Shown one piece after another: positions 41,062 to 48,904 of a stretch of DNA of 64,000 bases; positions within the stretch are counted from its first letter, which is position 1; every line of letters starts with the position of its first letter. The notes below the pieces were generated by a model. The model saw nothing but the letters and a program-made list of their open reading frames with translations, was not told the origin of the DNA and did no database searches. The stretch covers positions 124,001 to 188,000 of the forward strand of contig JADJNS010000012.1 of assembly GCA_016714225.1 (NCBI GenBank), in the 5' to 3' direction. The position numbers and the translations under genes were made by a program. Origin of the DNA: Archangiaceae bacterium (GTDB lineage: Bacteria; Myxococcota; Myxococcia; Myxococcales; Myxococcaceae).

Positions 41062-43788
41062 TCAGGGAGACCAGGGCTGAATGCCGGCCACGTAACCCGA
41101 CGGGGTCATCGCCACCTGCCACTGCTGGCCGCCCTGCTCGAAGAGCGTGCTGTGCGTGCCTTCGGGGCCGTTCTTGAGGGGCCCCAGCGAGCGGGCCTCT
41201 TTCGCGGCGTCACCCAGGCGCAGCGCCAGCGCGTGGCCGGCCATGCGCTCGAGCGTCTGCTCGCCCAGCTGCAGCTGGCAGAAGTCGGCGCGGCTCAGGT
41301 TGGGCATGCCCACGCCGTCGACGTAGACGGTCAGCTTGCCGCCGTCGCTCAGCTCGCCCGACACCCGGTACTCGGGGCGCTCACCTTCGCGCTCGAGGCG
41401 CTCGATCTGCGGCTTCTTGAGCTTGGGCGTGGCGTTGCGCTCCCGCTCGGTGACGGTGCCGAAGAAGGGGAACACCTGCGTCCACAGCGCGTCGAGCGTC
41501 TCCTGGGCGATCTCTCCGGCGCGCTTTTCCGACACCACGCTCACCGCGTTGCGCATCGCTTCGATCTCTGAGCGCTCGGTGGCGATCTCTTTCAGCTGGT
41601 CGATCGACGCGCCGTCGTTCGGCTTCTTGGCGATCTTCGTCGCGACCTTCTGCAGCGTGTCTTTCTCGATGGTGCGCGGCTGAAACGGCAGCGACATGCC
41701 GAGCAGCTTCTCGCGGGGCACCGCGCGGTAGGCCCGCGCCACCCCGCGCGCCGCGTCGGCGAGCTGCTCGTTGATTGCGAGCTCGGTCTTCGCGTCGGAG
41801 GGCGCCTGGCTGAGCGCGCGGTTGACCTCGTCGACGAAGCGCAGCTTCTGGTTGAAGTACTGCTCGGTCGGGGTGGCGAGCTGCTCGGGGTCGGCGAAGT
41901 TGTGCGCCAGGTCGACGAAGGTGGCGTGCGCCACGTTCGCGTCGACCATCAGCGACTGGAACTCGGGGGTCGAAAGCAGCTTGCTGCGCAGCTCTTCGGG
42001 CGAACCGCTCTCGGTGGCGAGCTTCGCCAGCGCTGCGGGGAAGGGGCGAATGCGGTCGACGATGTACTTCGACGCCGGGTTGGTGGCGCCCGCGCGATCC
42101 CAGAAGTCGAAGACGTCGAGCTCGCTCTGCAGCGCGTCGGCCTGCACCTTGAGCCGCGCGGTGACCTGCTCCTTGGTGCCCGCGAAGAGATCGTCGGTGT
42201 GCGCCGCGGTCGACAGCCAGTCGCCGTACAGGTTCCAGTTGCCGTCGGGCGAATCGAGGCCCGTCTCGAGCTGGCCGTTCTTCACCTTGTTGCTGAGCGC
42301 GGTGGCGGTCAGCTGAGCGCCCATGCGGCCGGCGAGCACGATGGGAATGGCGAGAAAGTGCAGCGGCACGAACAGCATCGACAGCGGAGCGCTCAGGTAG
42401 CCGGCGTATTTGGGAGACGCCTCGACCAGCTTCTCGACGCGGCCCCGCTTCATGTCGACCATGACGTCTTCGAGGTGCAGCGCGACCTCGGTGAGCGGCG
42501 TCTCGCGATCGACCGGGTTCAGCTTGCCCGGCCACAGGTCGTGAACGTCGAGCAGGCCGTCTTGATGCAGCGGCCACACCAACATCAGCTCGGTGGGGCT
42601 GGGGTTCGGGCCGGTGCGGCTCCTGATGACCTGGAGCTCGGCCGGGCTGAAGGGCTTGATGTCGCCACCCGCGGCCTCGGTGACGTGCTTCGACAGCATC
42701 GAGTCGAGCGTCATCACCAGGGTGCGGTTCTCGGCTCCGGCCGCCGCACGCGTCTGCACGTACAGCATGGTGTCTTTGGCCTGGGCCACGTCGGCCGCGT
42801 CGGGCGCGCGCGCGAGCGGCAGCTGCCCCACCTGCTTCACGTCTTTCTCGTTGATGCCGGCGAGCACCTGGTGCGCCTCGTCGAACGACCCGGCGCGCAG
42901 CAGGGTGGCGTACTGCGAGAGCGCGTCGACGATGGGCTTCTCGGCCGCATTGCCTTGCGGCTGCAGCGAGGCGCGCATCGCGAGCATTTCGCCGATCACG
43001 TTGGCGACCTGGTTCGCGTAGGTCGAGTCACCGTGGCCGGTCTTCTCGAAGGCCTCGGCGGTCTGGTGCAGGAAGAGCAGATCGTTGTCGACCGCCTCTT
43101 TGCCGAGGCGGTTGAGGCCGATCGAGGCGGCCGTCCGGGTGTAGTACTCGGGGTTGAAGCGCTTGAACGTGTACTCCATGCCGATCGAGCCGGCCATCGG
43201 CAGACCCAGCGGCGTGCCGACGATGCTGTCGAACACCAGCGCCGCACCGACCGCGCCGCCCACCACGCCGGTCTCGGTGCCGAGAAACTTCATCATCATG
43301 CTGCGACGCGCGCCCTTCTTCTGCGCGGCCGTGAGCGGGCCCAGCGTGTCCATGATCGCCTGGCGCTGCTCGGGGGTCGCACGCGACGCGTGCACGTCGA
43401 GCAAGCCGGTCTCCATGCGGGTGACCGAGTTGCCGACCAGTGCCAGCAGGGTGTCGATCTGCGCATCGGTCGGGCCTTTGCCCTCGATCTGCGAGTCGCT
43501 CAGAAACTGCTGGTACCGCGCGAGATTGCGGTCACCCAGCTCGATGGCCTGCAGGCCGACCTGGCGGCCGAGCACGCGGCTGGCGTCGAGCGCGGGCGCG
43601 CCCTGCGACTCGCGCAGGTGCGAGATGACGTCTTGCTGAACGCCGTACGTGTTCGCCAACTCGCGAACGGTCTTCGCCTTCGCGTCGATCGGAGCGCGGT
43701 CGGTGGAGATGGTCGCCAGCTGCTGGCGCTGCTCAGACGCGTCTTGAATGACGGGGAGCGGCGGGTGCGAAGTGATTCGGAGTCCCAT
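41062..43788 (-). CDS. 908-residue protein of unknown family
   Basis: GGAG stands six bases before ATG 43788. No signal peptide. Long helical regions are interrupted by two hydrophobic patches: one near 170-205 (VVGGAVGAALVFDSIVG, then LPMAGSIGMEY) and one near 465-500 (PLSMLFVPLHFLAIPIVLAG). The C-terminal 100 residues are beta-rich (YRVSGELSDGGKLTVYVDGV). It follows three tandem 136-residue paralogues with Gly/Ala-rich hydrophobic segments of their own, behind a terminator. It may be a large membrane-interacting partner or effector. I do not recognise it. Confidence 0.6.
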   Translation of the reverse strand: MGLRITSHPPLPVIQDASEQRQQLATISTDRAPIDAKAKTVRELANTYGVQQDVISHLRESQGAPALDASRVLGRQVGLQAIELGDRNLARYQQFLSDSQIEGKGPTDAQIDTLLALVGNSVTRMETGLLDVHASRATPEQRQAIMDTLGPLTAAQKKGARRSMMMKFLGTETGVVGGAVGAALVFDSIVGTPLGLPMAGSIGMEYTFKRFNPEYYTRTAASIGLNRLGKEAVDNDLLFLHQTAEAFEKTGHGDSTYANQVANVIGEMLAMRASLQPQGNAAEKPIVDALSQYATLLRAGSFDEAHQVLAGINEKDVKQVGQLPLARAPDAADVAQAKDTMLYVQTRAAAGAENRTLVMTLDSMLSKHVTEAAGGDIKPFSPAELQVIRSRTGPNPSPTELMLVWPLHQDGLLDVHDLWPGKLNPVDRETPLTEVALHLEDVMVDMKRGRVEKLVEASPKYAGYLSAPLSMLFVPLHFLAIPIVLAGRMGAQLTATALSNKVKNGQLETGLDSPDGNWNLYGDWLSTAAHTDDLFAGTKEQVTARLKVQADALQSELDVFDFWDRAGATNPASKYIVDRIRPFPAALAKLATESGSPEELRSKLLSTPEFQSLMVDANVAHATFVDLAHNFADPEQLATPTEQYFNQKLRFVDEVNRALSQAPSDAKTELAINEQLADAARGVARAYRAVPREKLLGMSLPFQPRTIEKDTLQKVATKIAKKPNDGASIDQLKEIATERSEIEAMRNAVSVVSEKRAGEIAQETLDALWTQVFPFFGTVTERERNATPKLKKPQIERLEREGERPEYRVSGELSDGGKLTVYVDGVGMPNLSRADFCQLQLGEQTLERMAGHALALRLGDAAKEARSLGPLKNGPEGTHSTLFEQGGQQWQVAMTPSGYVAGIQPWSP

Positions 43789-43841
43789 GCGATCTCCAAT
43801 AGGCCAGGTGTGCGCAAAAGGCCAAGTCTTGAAAAGACCAA

Positions 43842-43873
43842 CGGCAACCGCTCCGTTTCAGAAGCGGCTGCCG
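43842..43873 (-). terminator. Intrinsic terminator after small paralogue A
   Basis: Inverted repeat CGGCAACCGCT ... AGCGGCTGCCG (11-bp stem, one mismatch) followed on the minus strand by TTGGTCTTTTC. The same stem sequence and tail recur at 44505 and 45130. Confidence 0.75.
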
Positions 43874-43911
43874 CCGGACTTGCACAACTTACCACTCGAA
43901 TGTTGAAGGGC

Positions 43912-44322
43912 TCAGACGTTGCCGTGGTCGGTCACGTCGACGGCGGTGGTCTGACGGGTCTCGATCTTGGTGGCGAAATCGGTGAAGTCGGTGGCGACCT
44001 TCGCGGTGTACGCCCACGCGAGGGTGGCCGCGGCGCCGAGGCCGCCGACCTTCGCCACTTCGCCGATGCTGCCGAAGAGGATGTTACCGAAGCCCTCCTG
44101 GTGGGCGATGTTGCGGGCCGCCTCAGGAACCGAGTTGATGAACGCGTCGGTGAGCTTGACCGCGCCCACGCCAGCGCCCGCCGTCATACCGACCGCGGCG
44201 ACCGCGCGGCCGATGCGGCCAGTGCCTTCTTCGGCGACGTTCATCAGCTTCTTGTCGGCGTTCAGGGCGTACTCGATAGCGGTCAGCGAAGCGTTGTTCA
44301 TCGTCTTGTCGATGCGAGCCAT
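43912..44322 (-). CDS. 136-residue Gly/Ala-rich hydrophobic protein, paralogue A
   Basis: One of three tandem paralogues (A 43912, B 44558, C 45198). Conserved start MARIDKT, then LTAIEYALNADKKLMNVAEE. Two Gly-zipper-like hydrophobic stretches (VAAVGMTAGAGVGAVK; FGNILFGSIGEVAKVGGLGA) and an amphipathic end (YTAKVATDFTDFATKIETRQ). No signal peptide. The long 5' leader contains AAAGAGAGACCCACA before the ATG, shared with C. A is nearly identical to C in protein and DNA. Its own terminator follows. Strong, separate expression is likely; the function is unknown. Confidence 0.75.
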   Translation of the reverse strand: MARIDKTMNNASLTAIEYALNADKKLMNVAEEGTGRIGRAVAAVGMTAGAGVGAVKLTDAFINSVPEAARNIAHQEGFGNILFGSIGEVAKVGGLGAAATLAWAYTAKVATDFTDFATKIETRQTTAVDVTDHGNV

Positions 44323-44460
44323 TGTGGGTCTCTCTTTCAGTTTCTGCAGTGAGTGGTTTGAGCTGCGAGGAGTACTGCCGGCCAGGCAAGTCGTGCCGGC
44401 CTTCAAAGTAGTTGTCGCACCTACCCGAGAAGAGTTGCGAGCCAAGTATTTAATTTTGCT

Positions 44461-44490
44461 TAGTATTTTCTCAGAATCTCAACCGATGGG
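44461..44490 (-). promoter_or_regulatory. AT-rich putative promoter of paralogue A
   Basis: In a GC-rich background this AT-rich stretch reads on the minus strand TTGAGATTCTGAGAAAATAC, and continues with TAAGCAAAATTAAATAC. The matching region before paralogue C (45721-45760) has TTGAGAATATGAGAAAATAT. A TTGAGA -35-like box and GAGAAAATA are shared. The hexamers are my reading, not verified. Confidence 0.4.
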
Positions 44491-44504
44491 AGCACAAATG
44501 AAAA

Positions 44505-44529
44505 CGGCAGCCCGTTCGAGGGGCTGCCG
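44505..44529 (-). terminator. Intrinsic terminator after small paralogue B
   Basis: Perfect inverted repeat CGGCAGCCC-GTTCGAG-GGGCTGCCG. On the minus strand the stem is followed by TTTTCATTTG. It is homologous to the hairpins at 43842 and 45130. Confidence 0.8.
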
Positions 44530-44557
44530 CTCTCGCTGCTTAAGGCCGAGGCGAAGA

Positions 44558-44968
44558 TCAGGTCTCGGGGTGGTCGACGACGTCGACTTCGGTGGTCTCG
44601 CGCAGCTCGACCTTGGTGGCGAAGTCGGTGAAGTCGGTCGCGATCTTGGCGGTGAACGCCCAGGCCATCGCCGCGCCGACGCCGATGCCGCCCGCCTTGG
44701 CGATCTCTCCGATGCTGCCGAACACGATGTTACCGAAGCCCTGCTCGTGGGCGATGTTGCGCGCCGCCTCGGGAATCTGGCTGACGAACGAGTCGGTGAG
44801 CTGAATCGCACCGGTGCCCGCGCCCGCCGTCAGGCCCATCGCCGCGATGGCGCGGCCCATTCGCCCGGTGTTCTCTTCGGCGAAGTTCATCACCTTCTTG
44901 TCGGCGTTCAGCGCGTACTCGATGGCGGTGAGCGAGGCGGTGTTGAGCGTCTTGTCGATGCGTGCCAA
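44558..44968 (-). CDS. 136-residue Gly/Ala-rich hydrophobic protein, paralogue B
   Basis: Most diverged of the three paralogues. Start is TTG 44968, aligned exactly with the ATG of A and C and preceded by GAAAGAGAG; the frame opens further upstream, but only this start matches the family. It keeps ARIDKTLNTASLTAIEYALN, AIAAMGLTAGAGTGAIQLTD and FGNIVFGSIGEIAKAGGIGV. It lacks the strongly AT-rich promoter block of A and C but shares the GCAACTC element in its leader. Own terminator at 44505. Confidence 0.72.
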   Translation of the reverse strand: MARIDKTLNTASLTAIEYALNADKKVMNFAEENTGRMGRAIAAMGLTAGAGTGAIQLTDSFVSQIPEAARNIAHEQGFGNIVFGSIGEIAKAGGIGVGAAMAWAFTAKIATDFTDFATKVELRETTEVDVVDHPET

Positions 44969-45129
44969 GTGAAAACTCTCTTTCGGTTCTGCGGCAGAGG
45001 TACGAAGAATTCGATGAGGGACGTTCGGCGGAAAGTCGCGCCGAATTTGCAAAACAATTGTCGCAAAAGGTCCCCTCGAGTTGCGGTGCAACACGCTGAA
45101 ATCATTGAGACAAATGACGAAAAGACCGA

Positions 45130-45157
45130 CGGCAGCCACCCTCTCGAGTGGCTGCCG
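45130..45157 (-). terminator. Intrinsic terminator after small paralogue C
   Basis: Perfect inverted repeat CGGCAGCCAC-CCTCTCGA-GTGGCTGCCG. On the minus strand it is followed by TCGGTCTTTTCG. Confidence 0.8.
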
Positions 45158-45197
45158 CCGGACTTGCACAACTCTAGGAAGTCTTGAGACTCGTAGC

Positions 45198-45608
45198 TCA
45201 GATGTTGTTGTGATCGGTCACGTCGACGGCGGTGGTCTGACGGGTCTCGATCTTGGTGGCGAAGTCGGTGAAGTCGGTGGCGACCTTCGCGGTGTACGCC
45301 CACGCGAGGGTGGCCGCGGCGCCGAGGCCGCCGACCTTCGCGACTTCGCCGATGCTGCCGAAGAGGATGTTACCGAAGCCCTCCTGGTGGGCGATGTTGC
45401 GGGCCGCCTCAGGAACCGAGTTGATGAACGCGTCGGTGAGCTTGACCGCGCCCACGCCAGCGCCCGCCGTCATACCGACCGCGGCGACCGCGCGGCCGAT
45501 GCGGCCAGTGCCTTCTTCGGCCGCGTTCAGCAGCTTCTTGTCGGCGTTCAGGGCGTACTCGATAGCGGTCAGCGAGGCGTTGTTCACGGTCTTGTCGATG
45601 CGAGCCAT
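45198..45608 (-). CDS. 136-residue Gly/Ala-rich hydrophobic protein, paralogue C
   Basis: Almost identical to paralogue A, with a few substitutions such as LLNAAEE for LMNVAEE. First of the array in the direction of transcription. The DNA of A and C, including the start-proximal leader, is nearly the same, so either recent duplication or gene conversion keeps them alike. Hydrophobic segments and lack of a signal as in A. The upstream ORF-free stretch 45609-45909 holds a long leader and an AT-rich block (45721-45760). The next gene, 302 bp upstream, is an ECF sigma factor in the same orientation. Confidence 0.75.
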   Translation of the reverse strand: MARIDKTVNNASLTAIEYALNADKKLLNAAEEGTGRIGRAVAAVGMTAGAGVGAVKLTDAFINSVPEAARNIAHQEGFGNILFGSIGEVAKVGGLGAAATLAWAYTAKVATDFTDFATKIETRQTTAVDVTDHNNI

Positions 45609-45720
45609 TGTGGGTCTCTCTTTCAGTTGAGGCAGTGAGTGGTTTGAACTTCCGGCCGTGCAAGTCGTGCGCAGCCTTCGAAGACAGTTATCCTACCCAG
45701 CCCCACAGAGTTGCCTCGCA

Positions 45721-45760
45721 AGTGGGCGATTTTATTTAATATTTTCTCATATTCTCAAGG
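45721..45760 (-). promoter_or_regulatory. AT-rich putative promoter of paralogue C
   Basis: Counterpart of the block before paralogue A: minus strand TTGAGAATATGAGAAAATAT continuing TAAATAAAATC. It lies about 110-150 bp before the start codon, implying a long 5' leader. Both leaders also share GCAACTC and GGGTAGG. The remaining intergenic DNA up to 45909 shows nothing I can name. Confidence 0.4.
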
Positions 45761-45909
45761 TCCGCGAGCGCTCGGCAGACTCTCAGCGATCTCCGCGCAG
45801 TACGCCTGCTCGCGTGGGAGCGGCTCTCAGCGATCGAGGCGGCTCTCGCGCCACGCGAGGCGGAAAATGTCCGAAGAAATGGTGTGCCAGTGGATCAGGA
45901 ATTCGAAAA

Positions 45910-46416
45910 TCAGCCGTCTTGATCGCTCGAACGCATCACTTCGGCCAGCCGGGTGCGGCCCCGGTTGAGCGCGCTCTTCACCGTGCCCTCGGGCAGGTTC
46001 AGCATGCGCGCGATCTCGGGGTAGCTGAAGCCGCGCAGCTCGCGCAGGGTGAGCACGCTCTGGTGCTGCTCCGACAGCTGGGTGAGCGCCTCGAGAAAGA
46101 TGCGGTGGCGCTCTGAGTCGAGGGTGTTCGCCTCGGGGTCGTCGACCGGCTGCAGCGGCGTCTCGAGCTTGCCGCGGCGCTTTCTGGCCCGCAGCGAGTT
46201 GATGCTCGAGTTCACCATGATGCGGTGCAGCCAGGTCGAGGTGGCGGCCTTGCCGTCGAACCGCACGTCTTGGAAGCACAGCTTGCTGAACACGTCTTGC
46301 ACCACGTCTTCGGCCTCGTCGGCGTCGCCCAAGATGCGGCGGGCGATGCTGAGCGCCTGGCGGCGGTGCTTCTCGTAGAGGACAGAGACGGGAGGTAGCG
46401 CGAGCGTGGCTTCCAT
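45910..46416 (-). CDS. ECF-type RNA polymerase sigma factor
   Basis: 168 residues. Region 2 (ARRILGDADEAEDVVQDVFS ... ATSTWLHRIMVNSSINSLRA) and region 4 (LSEQHQSVLTLRELRGFSYP, EIARMLNLPEGTVKSALNRG, RTRLAEV) are complete. No anti-sigma gene follows; the nearest gene downstream is small paralogue C. Its targets are unknown, but the position just before the 136-residue array makes those genes candidates. Confidence 0.9.
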   Translation of the reverse strand: MEATLALPPVSVLYEKHRRQALSIARRILGDADEAEDVVQDVFSKLCFQDVRFDGKAATSTWLHRIMVNSSINSLRARKRRGKLETPLQPVDDPEANTLDSERHRIFLEALTQLSEQHQSVLTLRELRGFSYPEIARMLNLPEGTVKSALNRGRTRLAEVMRSSDQDG

Positions 46417-46473
46417 GGTCGCTTCTGAAAACGCGCGACCCGGTGCGGCGATCTACCGCACGCCAACTGCCCG

Positions 46474-47718
46474 TCACTCTTTGTCTTCGTTGGTGAGGCC
46501 CCACTCCTTCATCTTCTTGAAGAGGGTCGAGCGCGAGACGCCCAGCTCTTTGACCACCCGCTCGCGGTTGCCGCCCAGCTGCTCGAGCGCCACCTCGACC
46601 ACCGCCTTCTCGAAGGCGGCGATCATCTGGTCCATCGTGGTGCCGGGCACCCAGTTGGGCTTGCCGTCTTCACCCAGCACGTTGGCCTGCATCACCGGCG
46701 CGACGTCGAACACGATGTCGCCCGTCTCGATGTGCGGCCCCTTGCGGAGCAGCAGCGCGCGGTGCACCACGTTCTTCAGCTCGCGCACGTTGCCCTTCCA
46801 CCGGTGCGCTTCGAGCTTCTGCATCGCGTCGGGCTGAATGCGCACCGTCTGGCCCTTGGGCGAGAACGCCCTCAAGAAGTGCTCCACCAGCTGGGGTATG
46901 TCGGCGCGGCGGCTGCGCAGCGGCGGCAGGTTCAGCGGAATCACGCACAGCCGGTAGAAGAGGTCTTCGCGGAAGCGGCCCTGCCGCGCGTCGAGCATCA
47001 GGTCGCGGTTGGTGGCCGCCACGATGCGCACGTCGACATTGAGCGGCCGCGAGGCGCCCACCCGTTTGATCTCTCCGCTCTCGAGCGCGCGCAACAGCTT
47101 GGCCTGCAGGTCGAGCGGCAGCTCGCCGATCTCGTCGAGAAACAGCGTGCCCCCGTGCGCCTCTTCGAACGCCCCGGCCCGCGCCGTCACCGCGTTGGTG
47201 AAGGCGCCCTTCTCGTGGCCGAACAGCTCGCTCTCGATCAGCTCTTTGCTGATCGCCGCGCAGTTGATGGGTATGAAGGGCTTCTCGGCGCGCGGGCTGC
47301 GCTGGTGCACCGCGCGCGCCACCAGCTCTTTGCCGGTGCCCGACTCGCCGAAGATGGCCACCGCCGCCGACGACGGGGCGACCCGCTCGACCAGCTCGGC
47401 CAGCTGCCGCATCGACGGATCATCGCCGATGATGCCTTGGAAGCTGCCGCCCCGCTTCTCGCCCGCGCCCTGCGGCTCGAGGGTCAGCTCGCTCTCGCCC
47501 ACCCGCAGGGTGGTGTACATCGGCACCTCGGCTTCGTAGATGCGCGCGTTGCCGACCCACGTGCCGTTGGTCGACGCGTGGTCCACCACGAAGAAGCGGC
47601 CCTCGCGCCGGGTCACCTTCACGTGGCGCGCCGAGACGAAGCCGTCTTTGAGCTGCAGATCATTGGCGTCGTCTTTGCCCGCGGTGAACGACTCTGCCCA
47701 GCTCGGTGGCGGTCTCAC
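46474..47718 (-). CDS. FHA / sigma-54-dependent transcriptional activator
   Basis: Activator of sigma-54 RNA polymerase; 414 residues if GTG 47718 is used. Order: FHA domain (RHVKVTRREGRFFVVDHAST, NGTWVG), AAA+ domain (Walker A GESGTGKE, GTLFLDEIGELP Walker B, GAFTNA loop), C-terminal Fis-like helix-turn-helix (GGNRERVVKELGVSRSTLFK). The sigma-54-contacting loop is GAFTNA rather than GAFTGA. A further FHA domain lies upstream in another frame (47660-48013). One extra or missing base near 47690-47710 would make a single tandem-FHA protein of about 513 residues. Divergent from the second TadE cassette, which it may control. Confidence 0.85.
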   Translation of the reverse strand: MRPPPSWAESFTAGKDDANDLQLKDGFVSARHVKVTRREGRFFVVDHASTNGTWVGNARIYEAEVPMYTTLRVGESELTLEPQGAGEKRGGSFQGIIGDDPSMRQLAELVERVAPSSAAVAIFGESGTGKELVARAVHQRSPRAEKPFIPINCAAISKELIESELFGHEKGAFTNAVTARAGAFEEAHGGTLFLDEIGELPLDLQAKLLRALESGEIKRVGASRPLNVDVRIVAATNRDLMLDARQGRFREDLFYRLCVIPLNLPPLRSRRADIPQLVEHFLRAFSPKGQTVRIQPDAMQKLEAHRWKGNVRELKNVVHRALLLRKGPHIETGDIVFDVAPVMQANVLGEDGKPNWVPGTTMDQMIAAFEKAVVEVALEQLGGNRERVVKELGVSRSTLFKKMKEWGLTNEDKE

Positions 47719-48013
47719 CCGCGCTGCCGGCGCTGGCGCGGAACACCGCCCGCCACTGGCCCAGCGCGATGTCTCCGCCGTCGGGCAGCTCGCACTCGCT
47801 GTGCTTCTTGCCCATCGCCACGGTGCCCTTGCCCGACAGGTCGGCGAGCAGGCACCTCTCGCCTTCGAACGAGAGCTGCACCTGCTGGCGCGACACCTCG
47901 GGGTCGGGAATGACGACGTCGCTCTTGTCGCCGCGACCCAAGACCACCCTCGAGCCATCGAGATTGAAGCGAAGTACCTCTTCCCCCCGGCGGAAGAACA
48001 CGAGCTCAGCCAT
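47660..48013 (-). CDS. N-terminal FHA domain, out of frame with the activator
   Basis: 117 codons from ATG 48013 encode a full FHA domain (FNLDGSRVVLGRGDKSDVVI, PDPEVSRQQVQLSFEGERCL, LADLSGKGTVAMG). After SAGET the sequence becomes non-FHA-like and ends at 47660, while the frame of the sigma-54 activator takes over with AESFTAGKDDANDLQLKDGF. The two pieces overlap by about 59 bp. Most likely the 5' part of the activator gene separated by a frameshift (mutation or base-call error); an independent short FHA protein is less likely. Confidence 0.6.
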   Translation of the reverse strand: MAELVFFRRGEEVLRFNLDGSRVVLGRGDKSDVVIPDPEVSRQQVQLSFEGERCLLADLSGKGTVAMGKKHSECELPDGGDIALGQWRAVFRASAGSAGETATELGRVVHRGQRRRQ

Positions 48014-48070
48014 GGCGGCGACCTAGCACGTCTGCGAGGCTGCTCGCACCGCGGAGCACACCGTAGGGTG

Positions 48071-48904
48071 ATGAAGGCCGGTCGACCGATGACGCCACTG
48101 TCGAGTGCAGCACAGACTGGCCCGGTGCGAGGCGACGCGGGCCAGGCGGCGGTCGAGACGGCGCTGACGCTGCCGCTCACCCTGTTCCTGGTGCTGGGCA
48201 CCACCCAGGTGTTCATGCTGCTCCAGGGCCGGCTGATGGCCGAGCACGCGGTCTACAAGGCGGTGAGGGTGGGGGTGGTGAACCACGGCGACTGCACCGC
48301 GATGACCCACGCCGCGGTCGCCTCGCTCTTGCCCAGCTTCAACACCTTTCTGGGCACGGTGGGGCAGAAGCTGGGCGCCTCTGACGCGGCCACCGCGTTC
48401 GCCGCCGGCGTGCGCGCCCGCACCGTGGGGGTGCCCGACGCCAACCGCTTTCACCCGGTCTACGACGCGCCGCACGACCGGGCCATCGTGTGGCTCTACC
48501 GCGAGTCTCCGCTCAAGGCCGACGTGGGCCCCGAGTCGGAAGACGACTTCGACGACCCCGACCGGAGCCCTTCAGGCAGCTTCGGGTACCGCCTCGAAGT
48601 GCGCATGGTGTACTGGTACCCGCTGCGCATTCCGTTCGCGAACTGGGTGCTGTCGGCGATGTTTCGGGCCTACTTCGGGCTGCAGTCGTACACCTACGTG
48701 AACCCGCTGCTGGCGGCGCAAGACGCGCGCGGCTGGGTGAAGCAGTCGACCAACACCTTCGCCAAGCCGGTCGCCGACGAGTACACCGCCCGGCACGAGC
48801 TCAAGCAGTACACCTTTCCCATCACCGTGGGCTACGGCATGCGCATGATGACGCCCCCGCGCCCCCAGCTCTTCGCGCGGCAGAACTGCCCGGGGGCGCA
48901 GTGA
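48071..48904 (+). CDS. TadE-like pseudopilin, cassette 2
   Basis: 277 residues from ATG 48071 (48089 is an alternative). Basic leader, cleavage motif G|QAAVET (Glu +5), helix (LTLPLTLFLVLGTTQVFMLL), then EHAVYKAVRVGVVNHG. Same architecture as the protein at 21298, with the shared IPFAN segment before the C-terminal part. It starts 57 bp from the divergent FHA/sigma-54 gene. The stop overlaps the GTG of the next gene. Confidence 0.78.
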   Translation: MKAGRPMTPLSSAAQTGPVRGDAGQAAVETALTLPLTLFLVLGTTQVFMLLQGRLMAEHAVYKAVRVGVVNHGDCTAMTHAAVASLLPSFNTFLGTVGQKLGASDAATAFAAGVRARTVGVPDANRFHPVYDAPHDRAIVWLYRESPLKADVGPESEDDFDDPDRSPSGSFGYRLEVRMVYWYPLRIPFANWVLSAMFRAYFGLQSYTYVNPLLAAQDARGWVKQSTNTFAKPVADEYTARHELKQYTFPITVGYGMRMMTPPRPQLFARQNCPGAQ

